Of a stretch of DNA of 64,000 bases, positions 54,155 through 64,000 are shown in pieces; positions within the stretch are counted from its first letter, which is position 1; each line of letters begins with the position of its first letter. The translations under genes were made by a program, and so were the position numbers. This DNA comes from Sulfurospirillum oryzae (GTDB lineage: Bacteria > Campylobacterota > Campylobacteria > Campylobacterales > Sulfurospirillaceae), in the NCBI RefSeq assembly GCF_025770725.1, contig NZ_JANZKZ010000005.1, positions 1 through 64,000 on the forward strand, given 5' to 3'. The notes below the pieces were generated by a model. That model was not told the origin of the DNA, ran no database searches, and was given only the letters and a program-made list of their open reading frames with translations.

Positions 54155-57100
54155 ATGCCTGCTACATCTGAGGTTAATTACAGTAAGAGCACTACGACTC
54201 TCAAATCACCTCCTGCTGCTGGAGAAAATATCAATCTTTTTTTACGTCCTGGGGATGAACTCTCTTTAGGTGTTGATCTTTCAAAAGCAAAATTACAAAT
54301 TGTGGGGGGCGATGTTGTCGCAACACTCCCCAATGGCGGACAAATCACCTTTGTATCGTTGGGTATGATGGTTTTTGAAACCAACGCTCCTGTTGTGAAA
54401 TTGCCAAATGGCATGGTCATGCAAGTGGAGCAGATTTTAAATAAGATCCAAGATATTGGACAAGCTCCCAAAGACTCCGTTCTTGTGTCAGGCCCTGTCT
54501 CGCTTCAAAGTGAACAGCAAAATACTGCTAAAGATGAACACACTAAAAAAGAAGAATCCCCTGTTAATGACTATAATGCCTATTATGTAGACCCTCAGCC
54601 TTTTATCAAACCGCTTGATAATACGAACACCAAAGAGAATAGCGGAAAATATCTTCACGAAGCGGTAACGGAATATACGAGCAATAACCCTGCTGTGAGT
54701 GATAGTAGTGAAAAAAATAAATTTATGGATGAGCAAAGCAAGAGCAAAGACAACGTCGCTGATGTTTCTGCTGCACTCTCATTTGACCTTGGTTTTTATC
54801 AAATAAAAAGCTCAGACGCCGTAGCGGGTGGAATCACGACGGTATTAGGTGGAACAGGAAGTGCCCTCGGTAATGTGAGCAAAAGCGCTGCGGCGCAATT
54901 TCAACCTGAAACGTTAGATTATCGCAGTGATGCGTACCCAACGGTGATTACAGCAGATAATCCTAGTCTTGTTAATGATACCTATCTTACAAAATTGGTG
55001 AGACTTAGTGTCTCACAACCTATTGGTTTTGCCATTAAAAATATTACAGTTTTAGGTTTAACAGACGCATTTCAAATCCTCAATTCCGATTTTACGTCAG
55101 CCAATACGACGGGCGGTGGCTGGAGTCTTGCTTCAGGGACAGGATTCACATCAACTGCAACCGATGGTGGTGAAGTCATAGAGTTTTACATTCGTTATGA
55201 GCCAAATGCTGCCAATATGACGTTAAATTATGATTATTTGATGAAAGTCAATTTAACATCGCAGTTTGATATGGCAAATGTCCCTGTTGCAAAGCAAGGA
55301 GAAGTCGTTGTTCCAGAGTTGGTGACATTAACAAATTATAAAGATGTGGGTGTCATTGTTAAAACAGTTGCAACAGAGGCTGATTATACGTATACGGGAC
55401 ATTATCCGACTGGATTTGTGGTCGATACCACTCCCAATGAAAATATTATTTATACATCCAAGTACGACTCTACCGTTTATGGTGGGCTCTCTAACGATAC
55501 GATTTATGGCAATATTGGTAACGATACGCTAAGTGGTGATAAGGGCAATGATACAATTAGTGGTGGTTCTGGGGCGAATGTCATTAGTGGTGGCGATGGA
55601 ATCGATACTGTTAGCTATGATTTTGTTGTTAAAAATTACAGCGATACTTTTTTATCAGCCCACAGTGGACTCTCAAACGATCCTCACCCACAAGGCGTTA
55701 TTGTCAATCTTCAAACAGGGTTTGCCTCTGGTCAGACCATCGAAGATTCAGCTCCAAATGATGAATATAATGGTGAGGCGCTGGTTAATATCAACGATAC
55801 ATTAACCAGTGTTGAAAATGTGATTGGTTCAAAGTTTGATGACACAATCATTGGTAGCAATACGGTTGCTAATATGCTTCATGGTGGAGAGGGTAATGAT
55901 ACTCTTGATGGCGGAAGTAGTGGGGGAAATTATCTTTACGGTGAAGCAGGAAATGATTGGTTAATTGGTAGTACTCGCGATGCTAAAATTGATGGTGGCG
56001 ATGGCGTTGATACCATTGATTTTTCAAATAATGCCGTTGGTATTGAAATTACACTCAATAACTCTTCGAATGGTAGCATTAAAGATATTGGAGCATCTGC
56101 TGCAACAACCGTTATTTTAAATGTCGAAAATGTTGCAGGAACACAGTATAAAGATATTATAAGCGGCGACAACTCTAACAACCTTTTAATTGGTGGTTAT
56201 AATCATTTAGCAACGAGCGTTACGGCAAATGATGATACGATCAGTGGTGGTGCAGGTGCCGATACGATTGTGGGCGACATGATGGTAGACGCGCTTATCG
56301 CTACTACGATGTATGGTGGAAATGATGTTTTAAGCGGTGGATCTGAAAATGATACGATTTATGGCGATTCTGCGCCTATTTTAAGCACATCTACGCTTGT
56401 TGTCGAGGCTGATCAGAGTAGAGAATATATTGTTGATGGAGGTTCTACCCTCGCAACGATTGTCGGTGGTAATGATACCCTAAAAGGTGGCACGGGTGAT
56501 GATCTTATTGATGGCGGAAGCGGTTATGATACCGTTGATTTTAGTAGCTCATCAGCAAGAGTCATTGTCAATTTAGGATTGGCTGGCAATGTAGGCTCTG
56601 CCACAGGAGAAGGAACAGATCGCTTACTCAATATAGAAAATATTATTGGCTCTAGCTATGGTGATACATTAGCGGGAAATGAGTTGGCTAATACCCTAAA
56701 TGGTGGTAGCGGTGGTAGCGACTGGGTTGATTATGGATATGCTGGAAGTGGTGTTAGTGTTGATTTAAGCACTGGTTTGGCAACTGCTGGCGGTAGTGAT
56801 ATAGATACGCTTCTATCAATCGAGAATGTCCTTGGCTCCAGTCACGACGATACGATAACCGATAAGAGCGGTACAGCAAATACATTATTGGGGCTAAATG
56901 GCAACGATATTTTCTTTTCTCATAATAATAACACAGGCGGTACAGATACCTTTGATGGTGGAAATGGTATCGATACCATCGATTATTCGCTCTCTTCTGG
57001 TAATTTACATGTAACCCTTGGTGGAAGTACCAATATTGATACTCTCATCAACATAGAAAACATAGTAGGCGCAACTGGCAATGATACATTAGTTGGTGAT

Positions 57101-60100
57101 GCAAACGCCAATATACTCAAAGGAATGGCGGGTGCAGACACTCTTATGGGTGGTGCTGGGGCAGATACTCTTGATGGTGGTTTGGGGCAGGATATGGCGG
57201 ATTACTCGACATCAAATTCGATTACGGTGACTCTGGCTAACGGGACGGTTGTTGATGGGCTTGGCTCTACCGATACATTGACAAGTATTGAAATCATCAA
57301 AGGTTCAAATTCAGCGGATGTTATGACGGGCTCAAACTCATCTGATACGCTTATAGGAAGTGGCGGAAACGATACTTTTTTTGCGAGTGCTGGGGGTGAT
57401 ATTTATTATGGAAATGATACGTTAAGCAGTACAGATGCAAGTTCAAATGCAGATAGAGTTGACTACTCTGTCGCTGTTGCAAGCGTTGATAATATTTTTG
57501 CAAATTTGTCTGCAAACGCTGTTTATTTAAGAAATGGTGCTGCGGTTGTTTCTACAGATACACTGTATAGCATTGAAGAGATCTATGGCACTACTGGCAA
57601 CGATACCATGATAGGTCGCAGTGGTTCCGTCAATATTTTATCCGGTGGAGATGGTAACGATACCTTAACGGGAAATACAGATGGCGATGTATTAGACGGA
57701 GGAAATGGAGTTAATTTAGCTGATTATTCTGCAAGAACTCAAAATTTAACGGTCGATCTCTCCTTATCTTCTAAAAATATTTTCATTACTGGAACAACAG
57801 CAACCACAACCAATTCTGATACGTTGAGCAATATCCAAAATGTAACCACAGGCAGTGGAAACGATACATTAACAGGAAATAGTAGCAACAATATTTTAAC
57901 AGGCGGTGCTGGTGATGATACCTTTATCGGTGGCGCTGGAAATGATACGTTTATTGGTGGTACAGATACCACGCACGATAGTGGTAACGATACCGCGAAT
58001 TATTCAGCCTCTATCACTGCCATCGATGCAGACTTAACGCGTGGTTCTGGACAAGTCATAGGCAATGCGACCACGGATGGTACCGACACATTGTATGGCA
58101 TAGAAAATATTATTGGAACAGCACAAAACGATACGATCGTCGGTGATAACACTAATAATATTTTAACCGGAGGCGCTGGAGATGATACACTAACGGGTAA
58201 CGGCGGTGCAGACCAGATAAGTGGCGGAACGGGAAATGACACGATATATGGCGGTTATGACGGTGATTTGATCGATGGAGGAAGTGGTGCTTTAGAGAAA
58301 AATAGCATCAATTACAGTGGATTTGCCGCGGATGCTACCATAAACCTCAACACAGCCAAAGCGTACCTCAATGCGACACCATCACTATACGATTCTGTCA
58401 CCAATATTCAAAATGTGATTGCTGGCACGGGAAATGACATTCTGATTGGTAAAAGTGGCGTTGTCAACACCCTTCAAGGTGGTGCAGGGGATGATACGCT
58501 TAGTGGAAATTTAGATGGCGATTTTTTAGATGGACAAACACATACTAGCGGCGATACAGCAGATTACAGTGCCTATACAGCTACGACTAATATTACGGTC
58601 GATATGGGTGCTCAGACTATTGCACAAAGTGGAAGTGCTACGGCTAAAGACTCTTTTAGCAATATCGAAACTATAAAGACGGGTGCTGGAGCAGATACCT
58701 TTAGCGTCAATACGGCATTGGATGCAAGTGCCTATACCCTTGATGGTGGTGCAGGTACCGATATAATCGATTATAGTGCAATATCTGAAGCAATCAATGT
58801 TACCTTAAACAGTACCACCTATGCAACCGTAACGGTTGGCGCGTCAGGTGGTGGTAATGATGAAGTCATTAAAAATATTGAAGATGTCAGCGGCTCTAAA
58901 GCAAACGATACGATAATTGGCGATCTCCTCGCCAATAAAATTTACGGAAATGAAGGCAATGATACACTCGATGGCGGGGCAGGAAGTGACCTCGTTTATG
59001 GAGGCGATGGTAACGATTTCATTATCGGCACTAAAGACGGTGTCGCAGACTCTTACTATGGAGGAAATGCGAGTACCGATACTGGAACAGCAGACAAAAT
59101 CGACTATACTGCCGTTACTTCTAATATGACATTAACTTCGGGAACGACCGTCACAGATAGTACCAATAGCATTGGAACAGATACCCTAAATGGCATAGAA
59201 ATTTTTGATTCTGGTAGCGGAAATGATACGCTCAGTGGCGGCACTGTGGGGATGACCATCTATGGTAATCTTGGTGCAGATAAAATTACCGGTAGTAGTG
59301 GTAACGATATTCTTTATGGTGATAACATAACCAACAGTCATGGCGCAGGTGATGGGCACAATACCTTAGCAGGTGGTGCGGGGATTGATATATTATATGC
59401 TGGTGATGCGGGTGATACGCTTCGTGGTGATGCAGGCAATGACACCATGGTCGGTGGTGCAGGTGTTGACTCGCTTGATTATGCGACAAACAATATTGCG
59501 ATTACGGCTCTGCTTAATATGGGTATGGTGAGCGGTGATGGTCTTGATGTAGTTGATACAACAACGATTGAAATTTTACGTTCCGGAACAGGTGCCGATA
59601 CGATTACGGGTGCGGATACAGGCATTTTAAAAACAATTTACACGGGTGGTGGAAACGACATTATCAATGGTGGGACACTAGGTGAAACACTATACGGTGA
59701 AGCGGGTAACGATACGTTGCGCGGTGGCGGTGGTGTAGATACCCTTTATGGCGGCACTGGTAACGATGTGGTCTATGGCGCAATTGACGGCGATACCCTT
59801 TATGGCGATAATGGAACGGGCAATGTTTTAGGAACAAGTGATACGTTGGATTTTTCGGATATAGCAACCAATCTGGTTGTCAATATGAGTACGCAGTCAA
59901 CCACGGGTGGAACTGTCAATACAAATGCAAGCATTTTCTTTGAATTTGAAAATATAACCGGTGGCTCTGGAGACGATCAAATCACGGGCGATGCAAATGC
60001 CAACATCTTAAAAGGCGCTGCTGGTAACGATACTTTTTTTGTTAGTAATGGCGCAGATACGATTGATGGTGGACTTGGCATTGACACGATGGACTTTTCA

Positions 60101-63100
60101 AGCCGAAACTCTTCGGTGAATGTCAATCTTGCAACATTGCAAATTATTAACAATGGCAATGGTGAAACACAATCTCTCCAAAATATAGAAAATCTTTCGG
60201 GTGGCAATGCCGGTGATACCCTGTATGGTGATAGCTTGGTGAATACCATCTTCGGAAATCTTGGGGCTGACCAGATCTTTGGCAATGATGGCAATGATGT
60301 TTTATACGGAGATAATGTAGGCAATACACACACGACAGCCGATGGTCACAATACCCTTGATGGAGGGGTTGGCAATGATACGCTCTACGCAGGAGACAGT
60401 GGCGATACACTTATTGGCAGTGCAGGCAATGATACGCTTTATGGTGGCGCAGGAGCCGATGTCCTTCAAGGCGGAGCAGGAGATGACACCCTAGATGGTG
60501 GCGGTGGAATTGATATAGCAGATTACCGCAATGCAACGGCAAAAGTTGTTATTACAGCAGATATAGTAGATCCTACCAATTTGACAACGGGAACATCAAG
60601 CGGAACAGAAGGAACCGATATTATTACCAATACCGTTGAAGTTGTCTATGGAAGCTCTGGTTATGGCGACACCATGATCGGTAATGCTAATGCCAATACG
60701 TTTTACGGCTGGGGCGGTAATGACACCCTAAGCGGCGGGCTTGGCAATGATACCATTTACGGTGGAGCAGGTGATGATACCATTGCGGGTAATGGTGGCA
60801 ATGATACACTTGTAGGTGGTGATGTGATCGGCACGCTTGCTGGATGGGATACCGTAGACTACTCCGCAGATAGTGCAGGCGTAACCGTCAATCTAACCGC
60901 TGGAACAGCCATTGACGGATTGGGTGGAACGGATACCCTCAGTGGTTTTTCACGTGTTTTAGGTTCAAATTTTAACGATACGCTGACAGGTAGTGCCATT
61001 GCGGATGAGTTACGCGGTAGCGGTGGTGATGACTGGTTTGTCATGACAGCAGGCAATGATACAATCTACGGTGGTACGACATCCCAGACCAATGGAGATA
61101 CGGTAGATTTTATCAATGCTTCAACGGCGGGTGTGGTTGTCAATCTTGCGACGAGTAGCGCGAGTGGAGCTGATATTGGAACGGATGCCCTTTATGAAAT
61201 CGAAAATATTTCTGGCTCCAATTTTAACGATACCATTACTGGTGATAGCAATAATAACACCCTTGTAGGTCGAGCACTGGGTGATACAATTTTAGCCGGT
61301 GCTGGAGCTGATATTATTTATGGTGATGATAACCTTCTAAATGGTAATTTTGATGGTAGCCAAACAGGTAATGACTTTTTATACGGACAAGATGGAAATG
61401 ATACCCTTTATGGAGGGCTTGGTAACGATAGCCTTTGGGGTGGTAATAACGATGATACCCTTTATGGTGGAACGGGTGATGACTACTTAAACGGTGAAAG
61501 TGGCATCAATACTCTTTATGGTAATGAAGGCAATGACACGTTTGAGCTAAATGTCACTACCGCAACCAATACCATCACAGGTGGCAATGGTACAGACACA
61601 TTAAATTTTTACAATGCTGGCGCTATTACGATTGATTTAGCGCTCACTTCCGCCCAAGCAACTGGAGGAGGAGGCAGTGTTACACTTCTTGATAGCATTG
61701 AAAATATTTCAGGCTCCAATAGCGGTGCAGATATCATTGCAGGAAATGCTTCTAACAATACGATCTTGGGAAATGCAGGCAATGATTCACTCTTTGGTGC
61801 CGCAGGCGATGACTCTATAGATGGTGGTGTAGGCAACGATACGTTAGCGGGTGGTGTAGGAGCAGATATTATTACCGGCGGCACAGGTGATGATGTTCTT
61901 CGTGGAGGTGGTTCTGCTTATAATAGTGCTAATACAGCAGATGGCTCTGCCGATACACTCTATGGCAATGCTGGAAATGATGTGCTTTACGGCATGCTTG
62001 ATGGCGATACTCTCTATGGCGGTGATAACGCTACAACATTTAATGGCAATGATAGAATAGATTACAGTGAACTGGGTGCTGGAGCTGTTTATATCGATAT
62101 TAACGCAACGGCTGGACTATCCTTTGCACAATTAGTAGGTACTCCAGCAACCATAGATACCATTTATGGATTTAATACGGTCTATGGAAGTAGCGGAAAC
62201 GATACTATTGTAGGCAATATCAATGACAATAGTATCAATTCAGGCTCAGGGGATGATGTCATCTATATGAGCCCACTAGCAACCATTTCATCATCAGCGA
62301 GTGCGGGTAGCGATACGATCGATATGGGCATTGGAGACGATAAGCTTTATGTGTTTGCATCGGAGCTTACAAGTACAGATACAATCAATGGTAATACGGG
62401 TAATGACACTATTTTGTTTAGAGATGGTGGAATACTCAATAATGCTTCTGCTTTTGCCAATGTATCTTCTATAGAGGTTGTTCAGTTTGCTGATGTTGCT
62501 AACACCATCAGCCTTGATACAACACAACTGAATGGGGTACAACTCATTGGTGGTTCTTCCGATGACATCTTTAACTATGCCATAACTAATTTTAATAGCC
62601 TTGATAAAATAGATGGTGCTGTAGGAAATGACACTTTGTCGTTTACAACAGCTGGGACACTGACTGACTCGATGCTCAGTTCTGTTTCAAGTATTGAAAA
62701 AATACAGCTTGCCAATGGAATCAATACCGTCACCGTTGATGTGAGCAGTGTGAGTGGAGGCGTTGCAACACTCTATGCTGGAACAAGTGGCACCAATACC
62801 TATAACTACTCACTCGCGAATCTTACAAGTGCCGATCATATTGTGGGTGGTGGTGCAAGTACTACGGATATAGTGCAATTCTTAAATGCTGGAACCATCG
62901 CAGACGATACAAGGTTTAGTGGTCTTAGCTTTATAGATCAGATCAGGCTTGCAAATGGGACAAATACTTTTAACATTGGTTCGAATGAAACACAACTCAG
63001 CGGTGTCAGCCTTATTGGTGGCAGTGGTATCGATACGTTTGTGTATACCTCAACAGCATTAACCGATGCCACTGCGAATGCAAAATTGGCAGGATCTGGT

Positions 63101-64000
63101 AGTAATGATATTTTGCAAATTACAGGAAGTACCAATGTTGTGAATGCCAATCTTTCAGGATTCACAGGCATTAATACTTTAAATCTAAACAGTTATACCG
63201 GCACTATTGCCCTTGGTGCAAACGCTACAACTATGGGACTTTTAAACATTGATGCCAGTGGAAATGCTGGAATATTGACTATTGATGCTTCGGGTATGAA
63301 TTCTGCTGTTACGATTAATGCGACAAATGCGAATGGAAGTACCTATAAAGGGAGTGCTGTTGCAGGAGATGTTTTAAATATTAACAATGCTTTAACCAAT
63401 CAAGATGCTTCAAATATAACAGGCATCGAGACTATTAATGTAAATGCCAATACAACCTTTACAGGCGACATTACAGGTGTGAGTAATCTGAGTGTCGCAA
63501 GCTCAAAAACACTGAACCTTGATGCCAGTGCATTAAGCGGCGATACAATGAGTATTGCCGATGCGGGTACTTTGGTGATCAACAATGCGAGCAGTTCAAC
63601 GCTATTAAATGGACTTACTTTGACAGGTGCGGGCGCTTTACAAGTCAATGGAACCAGCAGCAATGATACCATTACGCTCAACTCCACGCTTACGTCATAC
63701 ACAGGAACAATCACACTAAGTGGTGGCGCAGGGGATGATATGATTGTCGGTAGTGGCAAAAATGATACGCTCTTGGGTGGTACTGGAGCCGACACGCTAA
63801 CCGGAAGTGCTGGAACCGATAGGATGGATGGTGGAGAAGATGGCGATGTGTATCGTTTTACGGCAGCAGCAGATATTGCAGCAGATGTCATTAACGATAC
63901 AGGCAGCAGTGGAAATGATCTTATTTTTATGGATGCAAGTGGCAATTTTTCTCTAGCGAGTGTTTCAGTTAATGGCGTTGAAGAGCTTAAATTTTATCAA
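54155..64000 (+). CDS. Giant RTX repeat protein (probable secreted adhesin), partial
   Basis: Open for 3,282 codons and still open at the window end. Residues 1-100 form a beta-rich module (GDELSLGVDLSKAKLQIVGG, ATLPNGGQITFVSLG) similar in plan to N-terminal modules of large RTX adhesins; 115-210 is a polar linker; from about 442 come very many Ca-binding nonapeptides (IYGNIGNDTLSGDKGNDTISGG type) in units of roughly 80-110 residues, separated by DYS... and IENVIGS stretches. After about 62.3 kb the repeats thin into a beta-helical region (LANGTNTFNIGSNETQLSG). No cleavable signal peptide, so type I secretion is expected; the ABC and HlyD partners are not in the window. All minus-strand frames here are shadows of the repeats. 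Confidence 0.93.
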   Translation, partial: MPATSEVNYSKSTTTLKSPPAAGENINLFLRPGDELSLGVDLSKAKLQIVGGDVVATLPNGGQITFVSLGMMVFETNAPVVKLPNGMVMQVEQILNKIQDIGQAPKDSVLVSGPVSLQSEQQNTAKDEHTKKEESPVNDYNAYYVDPQPFIKPLDNTNTKENSGKYLHEAVTEYTSNNPAVSDSSEKNKFMDEQSKSKDNVADVSAALSFDLGFYQIKSSDAVAGGITTVLGGTGSALGNVSKSAAAQFQPETLDYRSDAYPTVITADNPSLVNDTYLTKLVRLSVSQPIGFAIKNITVLGLTDAFQILNSDFTSANTTGGGWSLASGTGFTSTATDGGEVIEFYIRYEPNAANMTLNYDYLMKVNLTSQFDMANVPVAKQGEVVVPELVTLTNYKDVGVIVKTVATEADYTYTGHYPTGFVVDTTPNENIIYTSKYDSTVYGGLSNDTIYGNIGNDTLSGDKGNDTISGGSGANVISGGDGIDTVSYDFVVKNYSDTFLSAHSGLSNDPHPQGVIVNLQTGFASGQTIEDSAPNDEYNGEALVNINDTLTSVENVIGSKFDDTIIGSNTVANMLHGGEGNDTLDGGSSGGNYLYGEAGNDWLIGSTRDAKIDGGDGVDTIDFSNNAVGIEITLNNSSNGSIKDIGASAATTVILNVENVAGTQYKDIISGDNSNNLLIGGYNHLATSVTANDDTISGGAGADTIVGDMMVDALIATTMYGGNDVLSGGSENDTIYGDSAPILSTSTLVVEADQSREYIVDGGSTLATIVGGNDTLKGGTGDDLIDGGSGYDTVDFSSSSARVIVNLGLAGNVGSATGEGTDRLLNIENIIGSSYGDTLAGNELANTLNGGSGGSDWVDYGYAGSGVSVDLSTGLATAGGSDIDTLLSIENVLGSSHDDTITDKSGTANTLLGLNGNDIFFSHNNNTGGTDTFDGGNGIDTIDYSLSSGNLHVTLGGSTNIDTLINIENIVGATGNDTLVGDANANILKGMAGADTLMGGAGADTLDGGLGQDMADYSTSNSITVTLANGTVVDGLGSTDTLTSIEIIKGSNSADVMTGSNSSDTLIGSGGNDTFFASAGGDIYYGNDTLSSTDASSNADRVDYSVAVASVDNIFANLSANAVYLRNGAAVVSTDTLYSIEEIYGTTGNDTMIGRSGSVNILSGGDGNDTLTGNTDGDVLDGGNGVNLADYSARTQNLTVDLSLSSKNIFITGTTATTTNSDTLSNIQNVTTGSGNDTLTGNSSNNILTGGAGDDTFIGGAGNDTFIGGTDTTHDSGNDTANYSASITAIDADLTRGSGQVIGNATTDGTDTLYGIENIIGTAQNDTIVGDNTNNILTGGAGDDTLTGNGGADQISGGTGNDTIYGGYDGDLIDGGSGALEKNSINYSGFAADATINLNTAKAYLNATPSLYDSVTNIQNVIAGTGNDILIGKSGVVNTLQGGAGDDTLSGNLDGDFLDGQTHTSGDTADYSAYTATTNITVDMGAQTIAQSGSATAKDSFSNIETIKTGAGADTFSVNTALDASAYTLDGGAGTDIIDYSAISEAINVTLNSTTYATVTVGASGGGNDEVIKNIEDVSGSKANDTIIGDLLANKIYGNEGNDTLDGGAGSDLVYGGDGNDFIIGTKDGVADSYYGGNASTDTGTADKIDYTAVTSNMTLTSGTTVTDSTNSIGTDTLNGIEIFDSGSGNDTLSGGTVGMTIYGNLGADKITGSSGNDILYGDNITNSHGAGDGHNTLAGGAGIDILYAGDAGDTLRGDAGNDTMVGGAGVDSLDYATNNIAITALLNMGMVSGDGLDVVDTTTIEILRSGTGADTITGADTGILKTIYTGGGNDIINGGTLGETLYGEAGNDTLRGGGGVDTLYGGTGNDVVYGAIDGDTLYGDNGTGNVLGTSDTLDFSDIATNLVVNMSTQSTTGGTVNTNASIFFEFENITGGSGDDQITGDANANILKGAAGNDTFFVSNGADTIDGGLGIDTMDFSSRNSSVNVNLATLQIINNGNGETQSLQNIENLSGGNAGDTLYGDSLVNTIFGNLGADQIFGNDGNDVLYGDNVGNTHTTADGHNTLDGGVGNDTLYAGDSGDTLIGSAGNDTLYGGAGADVLQGGAGDDTLDGGGGIDIADYRNATAKVVITADIVDPTNLTTGTSSGTEGTDIITNTVEVVYGSSGYGDTMIGNANANTFYGWGGNDTLSGGLGNDTIYGGAGDDTIAGNGGNDTLVGGDVIGTLAGWDTVDYSADSAGVTVNLTAGTAIDGLGGTDTLSGFSRVLGSNFNDTLTGSAIADELRGSGGDDWFVMTAGNDTIYGGTTSQTNGDTVDFINASTAGVVVNLATSSASGADIGTDALYEIENISGSNFNDTITGDSNNNTLVGRALGDTILAGAGADIIYGDDNLLNGNFDGSQTGNDFLYGQDGNDTLYGGLGNDSLWGGNNDDTLYGGTGDDYLNGESGINTLYGNEGNDTFELNVTTATNTITGGNGTDTLNFYNAGAITIDLALTSAQATGGGGSVTLLDSIENISGSNSGADIIAGNASNNTILGNAGNDSLFGAAGDDSIDGGVGNDTLAGGVGADIITGGTGDDVLRGGGSAYNSANTADGSADTLYGNAGNDVLYGMLDGDTLYGGDNATTFNGNDRIDYSELGAGAVYIDINATAGLSFAQLVGTPATIDTIYGFNTVYGSSGNDTIVGNINDNSINSGSGDDVIYMSPLATISSSASAGSDTIDMGIGDDKLYVFASELTSTDTINGNTGNDTILFRDGGILNNASAFANVSSIEVVQFADVANTISLDTTQLNGVQLIGGSSDDIFNYAITNFNSLDKIDGAVGNDTLSFTTAGTLTDSMLSSVSSIEKIQLANGINTVTVDVSSVSGGVATLYAGTSGTNTYNYSLANLTSADHIVGGGASTTDIVQFLNAGTIADDTRFSGLSFIDQIRLANGTNTFNIGSNETQLSGVSLIGGSGIDTFVYTSTALTDATANAKLAGSGSNDILQITGSTNVVNANLSGFTGINTLNLNSYTGTIALGANATTMGLLNIDASGNAGILTIDASGMNSAVTINATNANGSTYKGSAVAGDVLNINNALTNQDASNITGIETINVNANTTFTGDITGVSNLSVASSKTLNLDASALSGDTMSIADAGTLVINNASSSTLLNGLTLTGAGALQVNGTSSNDTITLNSTLTSYTGTITLSGGAGDDMIVGSGKNDTLLGGTGADTLTGSAGTDRMDGGEDGDVYRFTAAADIAADVINDTGSSGNDLIFMDASGNFSLASVSVNGVEELKFYQ

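Noticed and set aside
55936-63945. Many proline- and valine-rich minus-strand open frames
   Set aside because: They are mirror frames of the RTX repeat gene: low complexity, no ribosome sites and no start context.
54155-64000. CRISPR array or tandem DNA repeat
   Set aside because: The repetition is at protein level (RTX units), with varied DNA and no regular direct repeats and spacers.

Overview
The window looks like chromosomal DNA from a Campylobacterota (epsilonproteobacterial) anaerobe, most likely Sulfurospirillum or a close relative. The evidence is gene content and gene style: a formate dehydrogenase locus with fdhD and a tungstate/molybdate ABC transporter, selenium genes (yedF-selD and a tRNA-Sec), an asparaginase/Dcu/aspartase module feeding fumarate respiration, many GGDEF proteins, AT-rich DNA and ATGA-overlapping operons. 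The genus is an inference.

Layout. 1-4.7 kb: end of a formate dehydrogenase cytochrome b subunit, fdhD, a ModE-type regulator and a Wtp-type oxyanion ABC transporter. 4.8-12.1 kb: a periplasmic protein, then two divergent operons that each pair a periplasmic binding protein with a membrane c-di-GMP enzyme. 12.1-14.9 kb: small proteins and yedF-selD. 14.9-18.8 kb: minus-strand membrane and envelope genes (exported Ppx/GppA-like, DUF4337, DedA, YccF, CDF transporter). 18.8-24.4 kb: two tandem MgtA-type P-type ATPases, the second with a long leader holding a 24-codon ORF. 24.6-27.6 kb: Y-family polymerase, a membrane protein and a Fic protein. About 28.0-37.5 kb: two accessory elements that appear stacked at the 3' end of tRNA-Sec, each with its own tyrosine recombinase. 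The left one carries a zinc-ribbon/TIR-like protein and a shorter homologue of its N-terminal part. 37.6-46.5 kb: lytic transglycosylase, a two-component system with a periplasmic binding-protein sensor, L-asparaginase, DcuA-type carrier and two tandem aspartases. 46.75 kb to the end: a co-directional cluster of a MotA/ZorA-like protein with a long coiled tail, a MotB-like protein, a TolC-like protein, a small exported protein, a TPR-glycosyltransferase, a Cache sensor without output domain, and a giant RTX protein open for 3,282 codons at the window end.

How they fit together: the first 4.7 kb supplies and regulates the Mo/W cofactor of formate dehydrogenase; yedF-selD and tRNA-Sec supply selenocysteine, which such enzymes often contain. 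Asparagine can be converted to aspartate and then fumarate, with DcuA exchanging dicarboxylates. The last 17 kb looks like a surface-adhesin export system with an attached ion-driven motor pair, which I regard as the best candidate for an undescribed system. A second strong signal is the palindrome CTTTACATGTAAAG: its 10-bp core occurs exactly 18 times by my reading, far above chance, in genes and between them.
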